From: an uncultured bacterium
GTDB taxonomy: Bacteria; Myxococcota_A; Polyangia; Polyangiales; Houyiibacteriaceae
Direction of reading: 5' to 3'
DNA length: 64,000 nucleotides
NCBI GenBank assembly: GCA_938024995.1
Contig: CALJDU010000019.1
Span: 1-64,000 of the forward strand
The position numbers and the translations under genes were made by a program. Below the pieces are notes generated by a model, which worked only from the letters and a program-made list of their open reading frames with translations, did no database searches and was not told the DNA's origin. Position 1 is the stretch's first letter. Each line of letters begins with the position of its first letter. Positions 34,891 to 43,668 of the stretch are shown one piece after another.

Positions 34891-36453
34891 GTGATTGAGA
34901 TCGGTGATGAGATCGGGAGCTACCGGGTGCTTGAGCGCTTGGGTGCCGGCGGGATGGCGACGCTCTTTCTCGGGCAGCGGGAAGGCGCGAATGACTTCGC
35001 GAAGCCGGTCGCGATCAAGGTGGTCCACCCGCACTTGGTCGAACGCGACGAGCGCTTCGTGACGATGTTCCACGACGAGGCCCGGGTCGCGTCGCTCATC
35101 GACCACCCGAACGTGATGCCGGTGGAGGATTTCGGCGTGGTGCGTGGCGCTCACTTCTTGGTGATGCCCTACGTTCACGGTTGCTCGCTCAGCGACTTGC
35201 TCAAGACGCTCTCGCGCGAAGGCCGCGGGGTGAGCGAAGTCGTCGCCGTCGCCATCGCGCTTCAGATCGCGGACGGTCTCCACGCTGCGCACGAGGCGGT
35301 CGATGAGCGCGGCGCGCCGCTCCGGATCGTGCATCGGGACGTAAGCCCTCAGAACGTGCTCGTCGCCCACAACGGCTTGGTCCGCGTCATCGATTTCGGG
35401 ATCGCGAAGGCCACCGGGCGCATGTGGGAGACCAACGTCGCGAGCGTCAAAGGGAAGCTGCGGTACATGGCACCGGAGCAAGCTGGCAAGCTCTCGGTCG
35501 ATCGCCGAACGGATGTTTACGCGCTCGGGATCGTGCTCTTCGAGATGCTGACGATGCGGCCGTACCTCGACCCGGAGACCGGCCCCGAGCTCATCAAGCA
35601 AGTGATCGCGCCGCCGCGTCGTGATCCTCGCGAGCACGTGGAAACGATCTCGCCAGCGGTCGCAGACGCGGTCATGCGCGCGTTGTCCCCGCAGCCCGCG
35701 GACCGTTACACCAGCGCACGTGAGCTTCGCCTCGCGCTCGCCAAGGCCGCTCCAGACGCCGCCGCGATGGACGCGACTTCGCTCGCGACCCTTGTGCGCG
35801 CAACGATGGGGAAGCAGCTCGCGCGCCGTCAGGAGATCGTCGCGAGCGCGTCTCGTTCTCTTTCGCTCTCGCTGCCGGCAGAGACGGGAACCGCAGAGAA
35901 CGAGTGGTCCGACGCGCCCTCGAGCGAAGCGGCTCTCGGGACGCTCACCGCGGATGTTCCAGGGGCGACGTTCACCGCGGACGAGCCGAGCGAGTGGACC
36001 GTTTTTCGTCACTCCACTCCGGCGACCGCGCTTGAACCCGTGGCGCCGCTGTCTCCCCCGTCATCCAAACGAGCTTGGGCCGTGGCCGTCGGTTTGCTCG
36101 TCCTCATCTCCATCGTGGGGATCGTGTGGTGGACGGGCAAGGACACCGTTGCAGTAGTTCCGGTCACGCCTGCGGTGAGCGCGACGGCACCCGTGGTGGC
36201 GACGGAGGGCGGCGACGAAGAGCCCGCGCGGACAGAGACACCGTCAGGGACACAGGCGCGCGGAGAGACACAGCCACCCACGATGGATCTGCCCGAACGC
36301 CCGGCGCGAGCACGACAGGCGACTCCACGCGCGCGAATGCGGGCAAGGGCCTCCAAGCGGAGGAGCTCCATGATGAGCGCGACGCGTGACAGGATGGCAG
36401 GGGCGGGCGGGGATCCTTGGCTGCCCTTGGCGACGATGTTTGAGTCGAACTGA
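34891..36453 (+). CDS. Membrane-anchored Ser/Thr protein kinase with Thr/Ala/Pro-rich extracellular tail (520 aa)
   Basis: Hanks-type kinase: Gly-rich loop LGAGGMATLFLG, ATP-binding Lys43 (VAIKVVHP), catalytic VHRDVSPQN near residue 148, DFG in VIDFGIAKA, MAPEQA and the conserved YALGIVLFEMLT. A membrane helix lies at about 393-412, followed by a ~108-residue acidic/Thr/Pro-rich tail with basic end. The start is GTG at 34891. The core shares HRDVSP(D/Q)N, DRRTDVYALGIVL and M-L-T-M with the kinase at 22041, so they are close paralogues. Signal and targets unknown. Confidence 0.9.
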   Translation: MIEIGDEIGSYRVLERLGAGGMATLFLGQREGANDFAKPVAIKVVHPHLVERDERFVTMFHDEARVASLIDHPNVMPVEDFGVVRGAHFLVMPYVHGCSLSDLLKTLSREGRGVSEVVAVAIALQIADGLHAAHEAVDERGAPLRIVHRDVSPQNVLVAHNGLVRVIDFGIAKATGRMWETNVASVKGKLRYMAPEQAGKLSVDRRTDVYALGIVLFEMLTMRPYLDPETGPELIKQVIAPPRRDPREHVETISPAVADAVMRALSPQPADRYTSARELRLALAKAAPDAAAMDATSLATLVRATMGKQLARRQEIVASASRSLSLSLPAETGTAENEWSDAPSSEAALGTLTADVPGATFTADEPSEWTVFRHSTPATALEPVAPLSPPSSKRAWAVAVGLLVLISIVGIVWWTGKDTVAVVPVTPAVSATAPVVATEGGDEEPARTETPSGTQARGETQPPTMDLPERPARARQATPRARMRARASKRRSSMMSATRDRMAGAGGDPWLPLATMFESN

Positions 36454-36505
36454 GCGGCCGCGAGTTTTACGACACCCGAGCAACTCGACTGGTAGCGTCC
36501 GCTCC

Positions 36506-38410
36506 ATGCGTCCCGTTCTGATCGCCTCGCTCTCCATCGCGCTGTTCTCGTTCGTCTGCAGCGCGTGCACTCCCGAGCAGCTCGGGCTTGAAGCCCCGGA
36601 AGCCGCCGCCGAAGAAGAGGTCACGAACACGCATGAAGAGAGCGCCTCGGTCGCGCCGCGCGGAGACGGGACCGCGATTGAGTACACGCTGCGTTTCCCG
36701 GATGCGCAGACCCACTACTTTGAAGCGGAGGCGATCTTCCCCGCGAGCGAGGACACGCTCACGTTGATGATGGCGGTCTGGACGCCCGGCTCGTACCTCG
36801 TGCGTGAATACGCGCGCCACGTAGAGGCGCTCTCTGCGCGCGCGACCGATGGGACGGAACTCGAGCTCACGAAGGTCCGCAAGAACCGCTGGACGGTCGC
36901 GTGCGCTGGGCATGATCGCGTCGTGCTTCGGTATCGCGTTTACGCGCGCGAGATGTCCGTGCGGACCAACTTCGTTGACGACGAGTTCGCGGTCCTCACG
37001 CCCGCGGCGACCTTCTTCGCGATCCCAACCGAGCTCGGGCGTCCGTATGACCTGAAGCTCGAGCCGCGCGACGACTGGGCCGAGAGCGTGACCTCCCTCG
37101 CGCGAACGGGAGATCACCAGTACCGCGCGACCGACTACGATGAGCTGGTCGATTCGCCCATCTTGCTCGGGAACCCGGCGCTGTATGCGTTCGAGGCGGG
37201 CGGGGCGCCGCATCGCTTCGTCAACTTCGGCGAAGCGGGAATGTGGAACGGCGCGCGCTCGGCCGCGGACGTCGAGGCGATCGCGCGCGCCCACCAACAG
37301 TTCTGGGGCGTCGTGCCGTACGACCACTACGACTTCCTCAACGTGCTCGGTCAGGGGCGGGGCGGGCTTGAGCACAAGTTCTCGACGCTGATGATGGGGA
37401 ACGTGTTCGCGTCGCGTGACGCCGAGGCCTACCGCGGCTGGCTCGGGCTGGTGAGCCACGAGTTTTTCCATACCTGGAACGTGAAGCGATTGCGGCCGGC
37501 CGCGCTGGGCCCCTTTGACTACGAGAACGAGACGTACACGCACTCGCTCTGGATCGCGGAAGGGATCACGAGCTACTACGACGACCTCTTGTTGCGTCGC
37601 GCCGGCTTGATGGATCGCGAGACCTACCTTGAGATCGTCAGCAAGAACATCGAGCGGGTCCAAACGACGCCGGGTCGTTTGGTGCAGCCGCTCGCGATGG
37701 CCAGCTTCGATGCGTGGATCAAGTACTACCGCTGGGACGAGAACTCGAACAACACCGCGATCAGCTACTACCGAAAAGGAGCGCTCGTCGCGTTGCTCTT
37801 GGACGCGAAGATCCAGCGGCTCACCCGCGGGCAGAAGAGCCTCGACGACCTGATGCGCTTGGCCTACGAGCGCTTCAGCGGCGAGCGTGGGTTTGAGAGC
37901 GCCGAGTTCCGCGCGCTCGCGAATGAAGTCGCCGGTGCGTCCCTGGATGAGTTCTTCGCGGCCGCGGTCGACCGGACCGATGAGCTCGACTTCAGCGACG
38001 CGCTCGCCTGGTACGGGCTGCGCTTCAAGCCCGTCGAGGAAGACGACGACAGCGAACAAGACCCTGACTCGCTTGAGCACGACCCCGCGTTCCTCGGCGC
38101 CTCCATCGGCGATGACGCGGTCGTCCACGAGGTGCGTCGCGACACGCCCGCGTTCCGGGCTGGGCTCAACGTGGACGATGAGCTGCTCGCCATCGGTGAG
38201 CACCGCGTGACCGGTGGGCAGCTCGACGACCGCTTGACGCGTTATCGGCCCGGCGACGAAGTCGAGCTGCTGATCTCGCGGCGCGGTCGACTCCGCCGGC
38301 TCGCGGTGACCTTCGGCGAGAAGCCAACCGAGTCCTACGTGCTCGAGCTCCTCCCGGCGCCGACCGCGCAGCAACGTGGCCGGCTTACGCAGTGGCTCGG
38401 CGCGGAGTAG
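36506..38410 (+). CDS. M61-family glycyl aminopeptidase-like metallopeptidase with PDZ domain, lipoprotein (634 aa)
   Basis: The ATG at 36506 gives a signal with VCSAC, so Cys21 is the likely lipid site (position -3 is unusual). The M61 peptidase region has HEFFH at about 318-322, the zinc-binding HExxH, and WIAEGITSYY with the third-ligand Glu downstream. A C-terminal PDZ domain (about 525-600: HEVRRDTPAFRAGLNVDDEL) follows an acidic linker. M61 enzymes trim N-terminal glycines or act on peptides in the periplasm. The earlier in-frame ATG lacks a signal. The convergent AdoMetDC gene lies just 16 bases beyond. Confidence 0.85.
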   Translation: MRPVLIASLSIALFSFVCSACTPEQLGLEAPEAAAEEEVTNTHEESASVAPRGDGTAIEYTLRFPDAQTHYFEAEAIFPASEDTLTLMMAVWTPGSYLVREYARHVEALSARATDGTELELTKVRKNRWTVACAGHDRVVLRYRVYAREMSVRTNFVDDEFAVLTPAATFFAIPTELGRPYDLKLEPRDDWAESVTSLARTGDHQYRATDYDELVDSPILLGNPALYAFEAGGAPHRFVNFGEAGMWNGARSAADVEAIARAHQQFWGVVPYDHYDFLNVLGQGRGGLEHKFSTLMMGNVFASRDAEAYRGWLGLVSHEFFHTWNVKRLRPAALGPFDYENETYTHSLWIAEGITSYYDDLLLRRAGLMDRETYLEIVSKNIERVQTTPGRLVQPLAMASFDAWIKYYRWDENSNNTAISYYRKGALVALLLDAKIQRLTRGQKSLDDLMRLAYERFSGERGFESAEFRALANEVAGASLDEFFAAAVDRTDELDFSDALAWYGLRFKPVEEDDDSEQDPDSLEHDPAFLGASIGDDAVVHEVRRDTPAFRAGLNVDDELLAIGEHRVTGGQLDDRLTRYRPGDEVELLISRRGRLRRLAVTFGEKPTESYVLELLPAPTAQQRGRLTQWLGAE

Positions 38411-38411
38411 A

Positions 38412-38427
38412 AACCTGTAAGCAGGTT
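38412..38427. terminator. Small hairpin at a convergent gene junction
   Basis: AACCTG (38412-38417) pairs with CAGGTT (38422-38427) around TAAG, between the facing stops of the M61 peptidase and AdoMetDC genes. No strong U-run. Confidence 0.4.
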
Positions 38428-39358
38428 AGAGGTCGATGACGCTCGGGCGCCTTGGGTCCGTCGGCGGCCGAAAGCAGTGCCGGAAGTCGACTCGGTAACC
38501 CGCGAGCGTACTGGCGACGTGGTCTTCGACCTCGAAGCCATCCAGCTTGAGCGTCGGCGCTGTCGTGGGCGAGAACGTGACCATCGTGAAGGAGCGCGGC
38601 CTGAACACATCGGTCACCCGTTTTGTGATCTCCGCGAGGTTGTCGCGAAAGTCGAGGTTCGTCTCGAAGCTCGCGAAAGAGACAGGTTGTTCGGGCGTGA
38701 CGTGAACCGTGAAATAGGTTCGGCCGGCGAGCGCGTTCATCGAGTAGCCCGCGGGCGTGAAGCAATGCTCATCGATCTTCGAACCCGAAATGATGCGATC
38801 GATGCCGGTCTGTACCGCGACGTTTCCTTGCGCCCCCGCGAAGAGCGCGGCGCGTTCCGGGTCGAGCCCGTGCATCAAGATCTCGAGGGTGGTGTCGTCA
38901 GGCTCGGGAGGCGCGCCGCTCGACCACGCGAACATATGGACGCGGTGCGCGTGCTCGTCGCCGAAGCAGAGTCCGCGCCCGCTGAAGAGGGCCTTGAGCC
39001 GGCGCGCATCGTCATAGAACGTCGAGGGCTGTTGCTCGGGAAAGTGTTCGTTCTTGCGCTCGAAGATGACGAGCGCCACGTCGTCTTTGGAGACGCGCTC
39101 CAGGACCTTCACCGCCGCGTCGACCAGGGTGGTTCGCCCGCACGTGATCATCGTGAGGTGATCGTCGTACACAAAGAGGCTCGACTCGGAGAGGAGGTAC
39201 GCGGTGCACTCATCTGACCGAATCTCGGAGAGGATCTGCGCTCCCGCTGCGCGGACCACCGAGGACCAAAAGGTACGGTCAAGAGCCCTGAGGGACGGGG
39301 TCCCGGGCTTGAGCATCAGCTCGATCTTCTTCTCTGGTCCTTCGAAGAACGTGTTCAC
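38426..39358 (-). CDS. Eukaryotic-type S-adenosylmethionine decarboxylase proenzyme
   Basis: This enzyme supplies decarboxylated AdoMet for spermidine synthesis. Unlike the short bacterial SpeD forms, it matches the animal/fungal type. FFEGPEKKIEL starts at residue 4, with Glu6 and Glu9 equivalent to the active-site glutamates. LLSESSLFV has the self-cleavage Glu58-Ser59 that yields the pyruvoyl group. ITCGRTT carries catalytic Cys73, and YSMN and VHVTPEQP carry the processing Ser and His. The GTG at 39358 puts the family start in register, as in human AdoMetDC. A TTG at 39391 would add 11 residues. At 310 aa it is near the eukaryotic length (about 334). No spermidine synthase is nearby. Confidence 0.9.
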   Translation of the reverse strand: MNTFFEGPEKKIELMLKPGTPSLRALDRTFWSSVVRAAGAQILSEIRSDECTAYLLSESSLFVYDDHLTMITCGRTTLVDAAVKVLERVSKDDVALVIFERKNEHFPEQQPSTFYDDARRLKALFSGRGLCFGDEHAHRVHMFAWSSGAPPEPDDTTLEILMHGLDPERAALFAGAQGNVAVQTGIDRIISGSKIDEHCFTPAGYSMNALAGRTYFTVHVTPEQPVSFASFETNLDFRDNLAEITKRVTDVFRPRSFTMVTFSPTTAPTLKLDGFEVEDHVASTLAGYRVDFRHCFRPPTDPRRPSVIDL

Positions 39359-39511
39359 AGCGCCAGTCTCGTTTGCGCGGCAGGCCGACAAAGTGGCCCA
39401 GAGTGAGAGAAACGCTCGCGGAGTGCGTCCGCAGAGCGAAGCGACCGGAGGATTGCCAAGGTCGAGCCGACTTGCAAGGCCTGCATTTTGGCCCGATAGA
39501 CACGCTTCGGT

Positions 39512-40150
39512 ATGCTCTCACGCGTGAGCCGGCTCGGCGCAGATCAGATCTCCATTTCGCTGACCGCGGTCTCTGCCGCGCTCGCGATACTCGTCGTGAC
39601 CAGCGGCGCCATGGCGGATATCTGGGAGTGTCGCGGGCCAGACGGGGTCCACTACACCAACACGCGCGAACGAGGGTGTAAGCGCGTCGTGACGTCCACG
39701 AAGGCGAAGCGGGCAACGCGGCCGAGAGCGCGCTTGGCGCCTCCCGATCCCAGCCGCTACTCGCGGTACAACGCGCTCATCACGGAGGCGGCGCAGCTCT
39801 ACCAGCTCCCGACCGCGTTCGTCCGCGCGATCATTCGCGTGGAGAGCGATTACAACCCGAACGTCGTCAGCCGCACCGGGGCGATGGGGCTGATGCAGCT
39901 GATGCCCGGGACCGCGACCTCGATGGGCGTGCGGAACCCGTTCGACCCGCGGGAGAACATCCTCGGCGGGACGCGCTACCTCCGCGTGCTCGCCAACATG
40001 TTCAACGGTGACCTCGTGCTGACCATCGCGGCCTACAACGCCGGCGAAGGTGCGGTCATGAGGCACCGTGGCGTGCCGCCGTATGAAGAGACGCGCCGAT
40101 ACGTTCAGCGCGTCCTGCGGCACTACTACACCTACCGCGCGGAACAGTGA
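39512..40150 (+). CDS. Lytic transglycosylase (SLT family) with N-terminal signal/anchor
   Basis: Cleaves peptidoglycan glycan strands in the periplasm. The N-terminus has a hydrophobic segment (about 14-36) that exports the protein. A small domain follows with WECRGPDGVHYTNTRERGCK, like DUF4124. The SLT domain (about 92-205) has RVESDYNPNVVSRTGAMGLM, with Glu at the family catalytic position, then QLMPGTATSMGV and LTIAAYNAGEGAV. It starts at ATG 39512. It is the first gene of an operon whose following starts overlap by 4 bases, ending in HtpX, all consistent with envelope maintenance. Confidence 0.9.
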   Translation: MLSRVSRLGADQISISLTAVSAALAILVVTSGAMADIWECRGPDGVHYTNTRERGCKRVVTSTKAKRATRPRARLAPPDPSRYSRYNALITEAAQLYQLPTAFVRAIIRVESDYNPNVVSRTGAMGLMQLMPGTATSMGVRNPFDPRENILGGTRYLRVLANMFNGDLVLTIAAYNAGEGAVMRHRGVPPYEETRRYVQRVLRHYYTYRAEQ

Positions 40151-40857
40151 TCGCCACGCAGAGGAGAAAGCTGACGCGCTTTCGCGTCGCGCTTGGTTTC
40201 GGTCTGCTGCTGAGTTGGCTCTCGACCGAACCCGTACGCGCGCAGGCGGCTCCACAGACACCGGTGCAGACGACGACGGGGACGGCTCACGCGGGGAGTC
40301 CCAACACGCCAGAGTGGTGGGTGTGGGTCCGACGCGCGGAGCGCTTCGTTCGCGAGGTGCAGTACGCGGCCGCTGGAGGCGCGCTCGAGCGCGCGCTGAT
40401 GTTGGCGCCGGACGAACCGGTCGCCCATCACCACCTCGGCGAGGTTCACCGGCTTCGTGGTGATCTGCAGATGGCGCTTCGCGAGTTTCGCACCGCCGGT
40501 CGGCTCGCGGCGGCTCAAGAGAACCGCCGATTCGAAGCCCGCGCGCTCTACAACATCGCGGAGACCCTCGAGCGAATGGTGGGGCGCCTGCCCGAGGCGC
40601 GCTCGGCGTGGGAAGACCTGCGCCTCTTCGGGGAGCAACACCCTGACGTGATCGCGCCTCAGATCGCCCGGGCCCGGGTCGCCGCGATCGATCGCGCGAG
40701 TGACCAAGAGCTCGTCTATCGAGAGGTCCGTACGATGATCCGACGCGAAGTGGTCCGCGAGCCGGCGACGGAGGGGGACGCGGTGGACGCCGTCGACGAA
40801 GAGACAGCCGAAGCGATCGAAGCGCGCGCTCCCGCACAAGAGCAGGCAGCGGAGTGA
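40147..40857 (+). CDS. Secreted TPR-like protein (236 aa)
   Basis: The GTG start at 40147 overlaps the transglycosylase stop by 4 bases. A signal-like hydrophobic stretch (about 14-30) is followed by a possible cleavage at PVRA. The middle has TPR-like helices (GGALERALMLAPDEPVAHHH, LGEVHRLRGDLQMAL, ALYNIAETLERM). It ends in an acidic Glu/Ala-rich tail. TPR proteins scaffold other factors. Sharing the operon with a transglycosylase and HtpX suggests an envelope quality-control complex, but this is inference. Confidence 0.7.
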   Translation: MIATQRRKLTRFRVALGFGLLLSWLSTEPVRAQAAPQTPVQTTTGTAHAGSPNTPEWWVWVRRAERFVREVQYAAAGGALERALMLAPDEPVAHHHLGEVHRLRGDLQMALREFRTAGRLAAAQENRRFEARALYNIAETLERMVGRLPEARSAWEDLRLFGEQHPDVIAPQIARARVAAIDRASDQELVYREVRTMIRREVVREPATEGDAVDAVDEETAEAIEARAPAQEQAAE

Positions 40858-41798
40858 CCGGAGCCGCCCTCGCGGGAATGGTGCTCGCGCTCGCCGCCGG
40901 GTTCGTCCGCGCGTCCTTGTGGCACGCGCCGGTCTCGTTCTTCTCGTACGCGATGGCGTTGCGACCGATCCTCGGCTCGTTCGTGACGGCGTTCGTCTTT
41001 GGCTCCGCGGCCGCGCTGCTTGGCTTTGGGGCCAACCCAGACGCGACCGGGCTGGCGGTGGGCGGCGCGGTCGGGCTCTTCTTTCTCTTCATCTCCTCGC
41101 GCCGCGATCGCTTTCTCCGAGGCGCGATGCTCTGCGCGTTTCGCTTGGCCAACGACGAAACGCGGGCCCAAGCACAGGTCGCGCTGCGTGAGAACCTCCG
41201 CGTCGCGAAGAAGAAGCTCTCGCCGACCGAGTACGCCCGGGTCGCGCTGATGGTGACCAACCCGCTGACGGCGGTTTCGGCGTGGGACGACGCTGCGGAG
41301 GTGCTCGACTCGATCGAAGGGGCCGACGTGATCGGCAGCGCCCGGAGCTCGCAACGAGGACAAGCGCTCGCGACCGTGTCGCTCCACCGAGGCGACCTTG
41401 AGGGGGCCAGGGAAGCGCTCGCCTCTGTCCCGCGCCCCGCGGAAGAAGCGATCGAGCGCTGGCTCGTGACCACCGAGGCGCTCCTCGATGTGCTCTGCGG
41501 CGGCGTCGAGAAGGCGTTGTCCGTAGTTGGGGAGCGTGACGACCCCGAGATGGAGCCTGGTCTTCGAGCGTCCTACGCGATTGTTCGGGCCCACGCGCTT
41601 GCTTGTCGGGGTGACGATTCACAGGCTCAGCGTGAGCTACGTCGCGTCGTTGAGGTCGCAGGGTTGGCAGCCCTTGAGCGAGCCGTACATCCTGTGGGCC
41701 CGGCGACCGACCTCGCTCGGGAGCTCTGCGTCCAAGAGGGCGTGGCGTTTCAAGAGGTCCGGCGCGAGACGGGGACCGGAGAAAGAGAAGAAGAATGA
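40854..41798 (+). CDS. Membrane protein with TPR-like cytoplasmic/periplasmic domain (314 aa)
   Basis: It starts at GTG 40854 in a 4-base overlap with the previous gene and ends in a 4-base overlap with htpX. Three hydrophobic helices lie in the first ~85 residues. A basic patch (SSRRDRFLRG) marks the end of the membrane part. A helical TPR-like region of ~190 residues follows (ALATVSLHRGDLEGAREALA, for example). I do not recognise the family. The coupling to htpX suggests a partner of the membrane protease. Confidence 0.65.
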   Translation: MTGAALAGMVLALAAGFVRASLWHAPVSFFSYAMALRPILGSFVTAFVFGSAAALLGFGANPDATGLAVGGAVGLFFLFISSRRDRFLRGAMLCAFRLANDETRAQAQVALRENLRVAKKKLSPTEYARVALMVTNPLTAVSAWDDAAEVLDSIEGADVIGSARSSQRGQALATVSLHRGDLEGAREALASVPRPAEEAIERWLVTTEALLDVLCGGVEKALSVVGERDDPEMEPGLRASYAIVRAHALACRGDDSQAQRELRRVVEVAGLAALERAVHPVGPATDLARELCVQEGVAFQEVRRETGTGEREEE

Positions 41799-42679
41799 TC
41801 AAGAGCGCCAGTCTGCTCATCGCCACGAACTTCGCGGTGGTACTCGTCTTGGGCTTCGTGACGACCGTGCTTCAGCAAGCCGGGATCATCAGCGCCACGC
41901 CAGGTCAGCTGCTGCCGATGTTCTTGATGTCGCTGGTCATGGGCTTTGGCGGCGCGGTCGTTTCGCTCTTCATGTCGAAGTCGGCAGCGGTGCGCTCGAC
42001 GCGCGCGAAGATCATTCAGCAGCCCGAGAACGAGATGGAAGAGTGGATCGTGACGACGGTTCAGCGGCAAGCGCAGCAGGCGGGCATCAAGATGCCGGAC
42101 GTCGCGATCTACGACGACGGAACGATGAACGCGTTCGCGACCGGTCCCTCGAAGAACAACTCGCTCGTCGCGGTCAGCACTGGTCTGATGCACGGCATGA
42201 CGCGCGATGAAGTCGAAGGCGTCTTGGCGCACGAGATCTCCCACGCCGCCAACGGCGACATGGTCGCGATGACGCTCGTCCAGGGCGTGATGAACACGTT
42301 CGTGCTCGTGCTCGCGCAGATCCTCGGTGGCGTGATCGACGGCATGCTGAGCGGCGGGCGAAACGGTGGTCGTCGTGGACGCGGCCCGTTCTACATGATG
42401 ATCTACATGGCGCTTCAAGGCGTGCTTGGGGTCGGCGCGGGGATCATCGTGAAGTGGTTCAGTCGGCAGCGGGAGTACCGCGCGGACGCGGGGGCCGCGA
42501 ATCTCGCGGGCGCGGACAAGATGATCGCCGCGCTGCAGCGTCTCAAGTCGAGCGAGCCGCCACAGCTGCCGGCCTCGATCAGCGCCATGGGCATCAACGG
42601 GGGCAAGGGGCTCGCGGCGCTGATGGCGACGCACCCTTCGCTTGATTCACGCATCGCGACGCTTCAGGCAGCGCGCTGA
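41795..42679 (+). CDS. htpX: Zinc-dependent membrane protease HtpX
   Basis: HtpX degrades damaged inner-membrane proteins. Two N-terminal helices (about 5-25 and 35-60) are followed by the M48 peptidase motif HEISH at 146-150 and the distal Glu in SRQREYRADAGAANLAG (about 230), the standard ligands. The C-terminal end THPSLDSRIATLQ matches the family. The length of 294 aa is typical. The start at ATG 41795 overlaps the preceding gene. No obvious heat-shock promoter is visible upstream; expression from the transglycosylase operon is likely. Confidence 0.93.
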   Translation: MIKSASLLIATNFAVVLVLGFVTTVLQQAGIISATPGQLLPMFLMSLVMGFGGAVVSLFMSKSAAVRSTRAKIIQQPENEMEEWIVTTVQRQAQQAGIKMPDVAIYDDGTMNAFATGPSKNNSLVAVSTGLMHGMTRDEVEGVLAHEISHAANGDMVAMTLVQGVMNTFVLVLAQILGGVIDGMLSGGRNGGRRGRGPFYMMIYMALQGVLGVGAGIIVKWFSRQREYRADAGAANLAGADKMIAALQRLKSSEPPQLPASISAMGINGGKGLAALMATHPSLDSRIATLQAAR

Positions 42680-42762
42680 GCCGTTTCCCGTCGGCGCGTT
42701 CGTAAGCGCGCGCGACTGAGTTGTCCTCGTTCTGCGTTACGCTCCTCAAGGAGGTGTGGGCC

Positions 42763-43668
42763 ATGAACAGAGTTATGTCGGTCGCTCGAATTGTCTCAAC
42801 GCTTTGGCTGTTGACGTTCGTCGCAACCCCGACGGCCCGTGCGCACCAGCCGATGTCGATCGAACAGGCGGAGCTCACGGAACGCGTCAACGCCAACCCG
42901 ACCTCCCTGGAGCTTCGCTTCGAGCGCGCACGAGCGTACCGGATTGACGAGCGCTTCGAACATGCCCTCGACGATTTGCTGATCGCCGAGTCGCTGGCGC
43001 CTCGAGATCCCCGTCTCCACCTTGAGCGGGCGCGCGTGTTCTTCGATCAAAACAACTGGAGCGACGCAGAAGCGAGCCTCGACCGATATCTCTCGCTCGT
43101 ACCCGCGAACGTTCACGTGTTGCTGCTGCACGCGCTCTGTCGAGCTGCGTTGGGCGCGCATGAGGACGCGCTTCGCGATCTGCAGGTCGCGCGAGAGTTC
43201 GGCTTTAGCGTCGACGTCGTGCTCGCGCATGGCGAGCTCCTCGAGGAGCTGGGTCGCGATCAAGAAGCAGAAGCGCTCTATGCCCAGAGCCGCGCCGCGG
43301 CAGTGGTGAGGGCGCGGCTCCGCGTGCTCACGCGCTTAGGTCGTTTTGAAGAGGCTCATGCTCTCGTTGAAACGGGGCTGGCGCGTGCGCGAGTGAAGAC
43401 GATTTGGTGGCTTCGTCAGAGCGAGCTCTTTGACGCCCAAGGTCGCGCGGTGGAGAGCGCCGAGAGCGCCGAGCGCGCCCTTGACGCCGCGGAGCGAGCG
43501 TTCGCTCGTCGACCGAGCGCGAACGCGCAGTTCTTGCGCGCGCGCGCCCTGGTGCGGCTCGGAATTCGGGACGCCGCGATCGCGGACCTTGAGGTCGTGG
43601 TCCGGCGCGCGCCGCGGCAGCGACAAGCGCGTGTCTTGCTCGCGCAGTTGAGAGGAGAGGAGCAATGA
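42763..43668 (+). CDS. Secreted TPR-repeat protein (301 aa)
   Basis: The ATG at 42763 has AAGGAGG 9-15 bases upstream and gives a signal peptide with cleavage at ARA before HQP (about residue 27). The mature part is a run of TPR-like pairs (HALDDLLIAESLAPRDPRLH, LERARVFFDQNNWSDAEASL, ALVRLGIRDAAIADLEV). The stop overlaps the following phosphoesterase ATG by 4 bases, so the two are cotranslated. TPR proteins act as scaffolds, and it may present or chaperone the phosphoesterase. Confidence 0.75.
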   Translation: MNRVMSVARIVSTLWLLTFVATPTARAHQPMSIEQAELTERVNANPTSLELRFERARAYRIDERFEHALDDLLIAESLAPRDPRLHLERARVFFDQNNWSDAEASLDRYLSLVPANVHVLLLHALCRAALGAHEDALRDLQVAREFGFSVDVVLAHGELLEELGRDQEAEALYAQSRAAAVVRARLRVLTRLGRFEEAHALVETGLARARVKTIWWLRQSELFDAQGRAVESAESAERALDAAERAFARRPSANAQFLRARALVRLGIRDAAIADLEVVVRRAPRQRQARVLLAQLRGEEQ

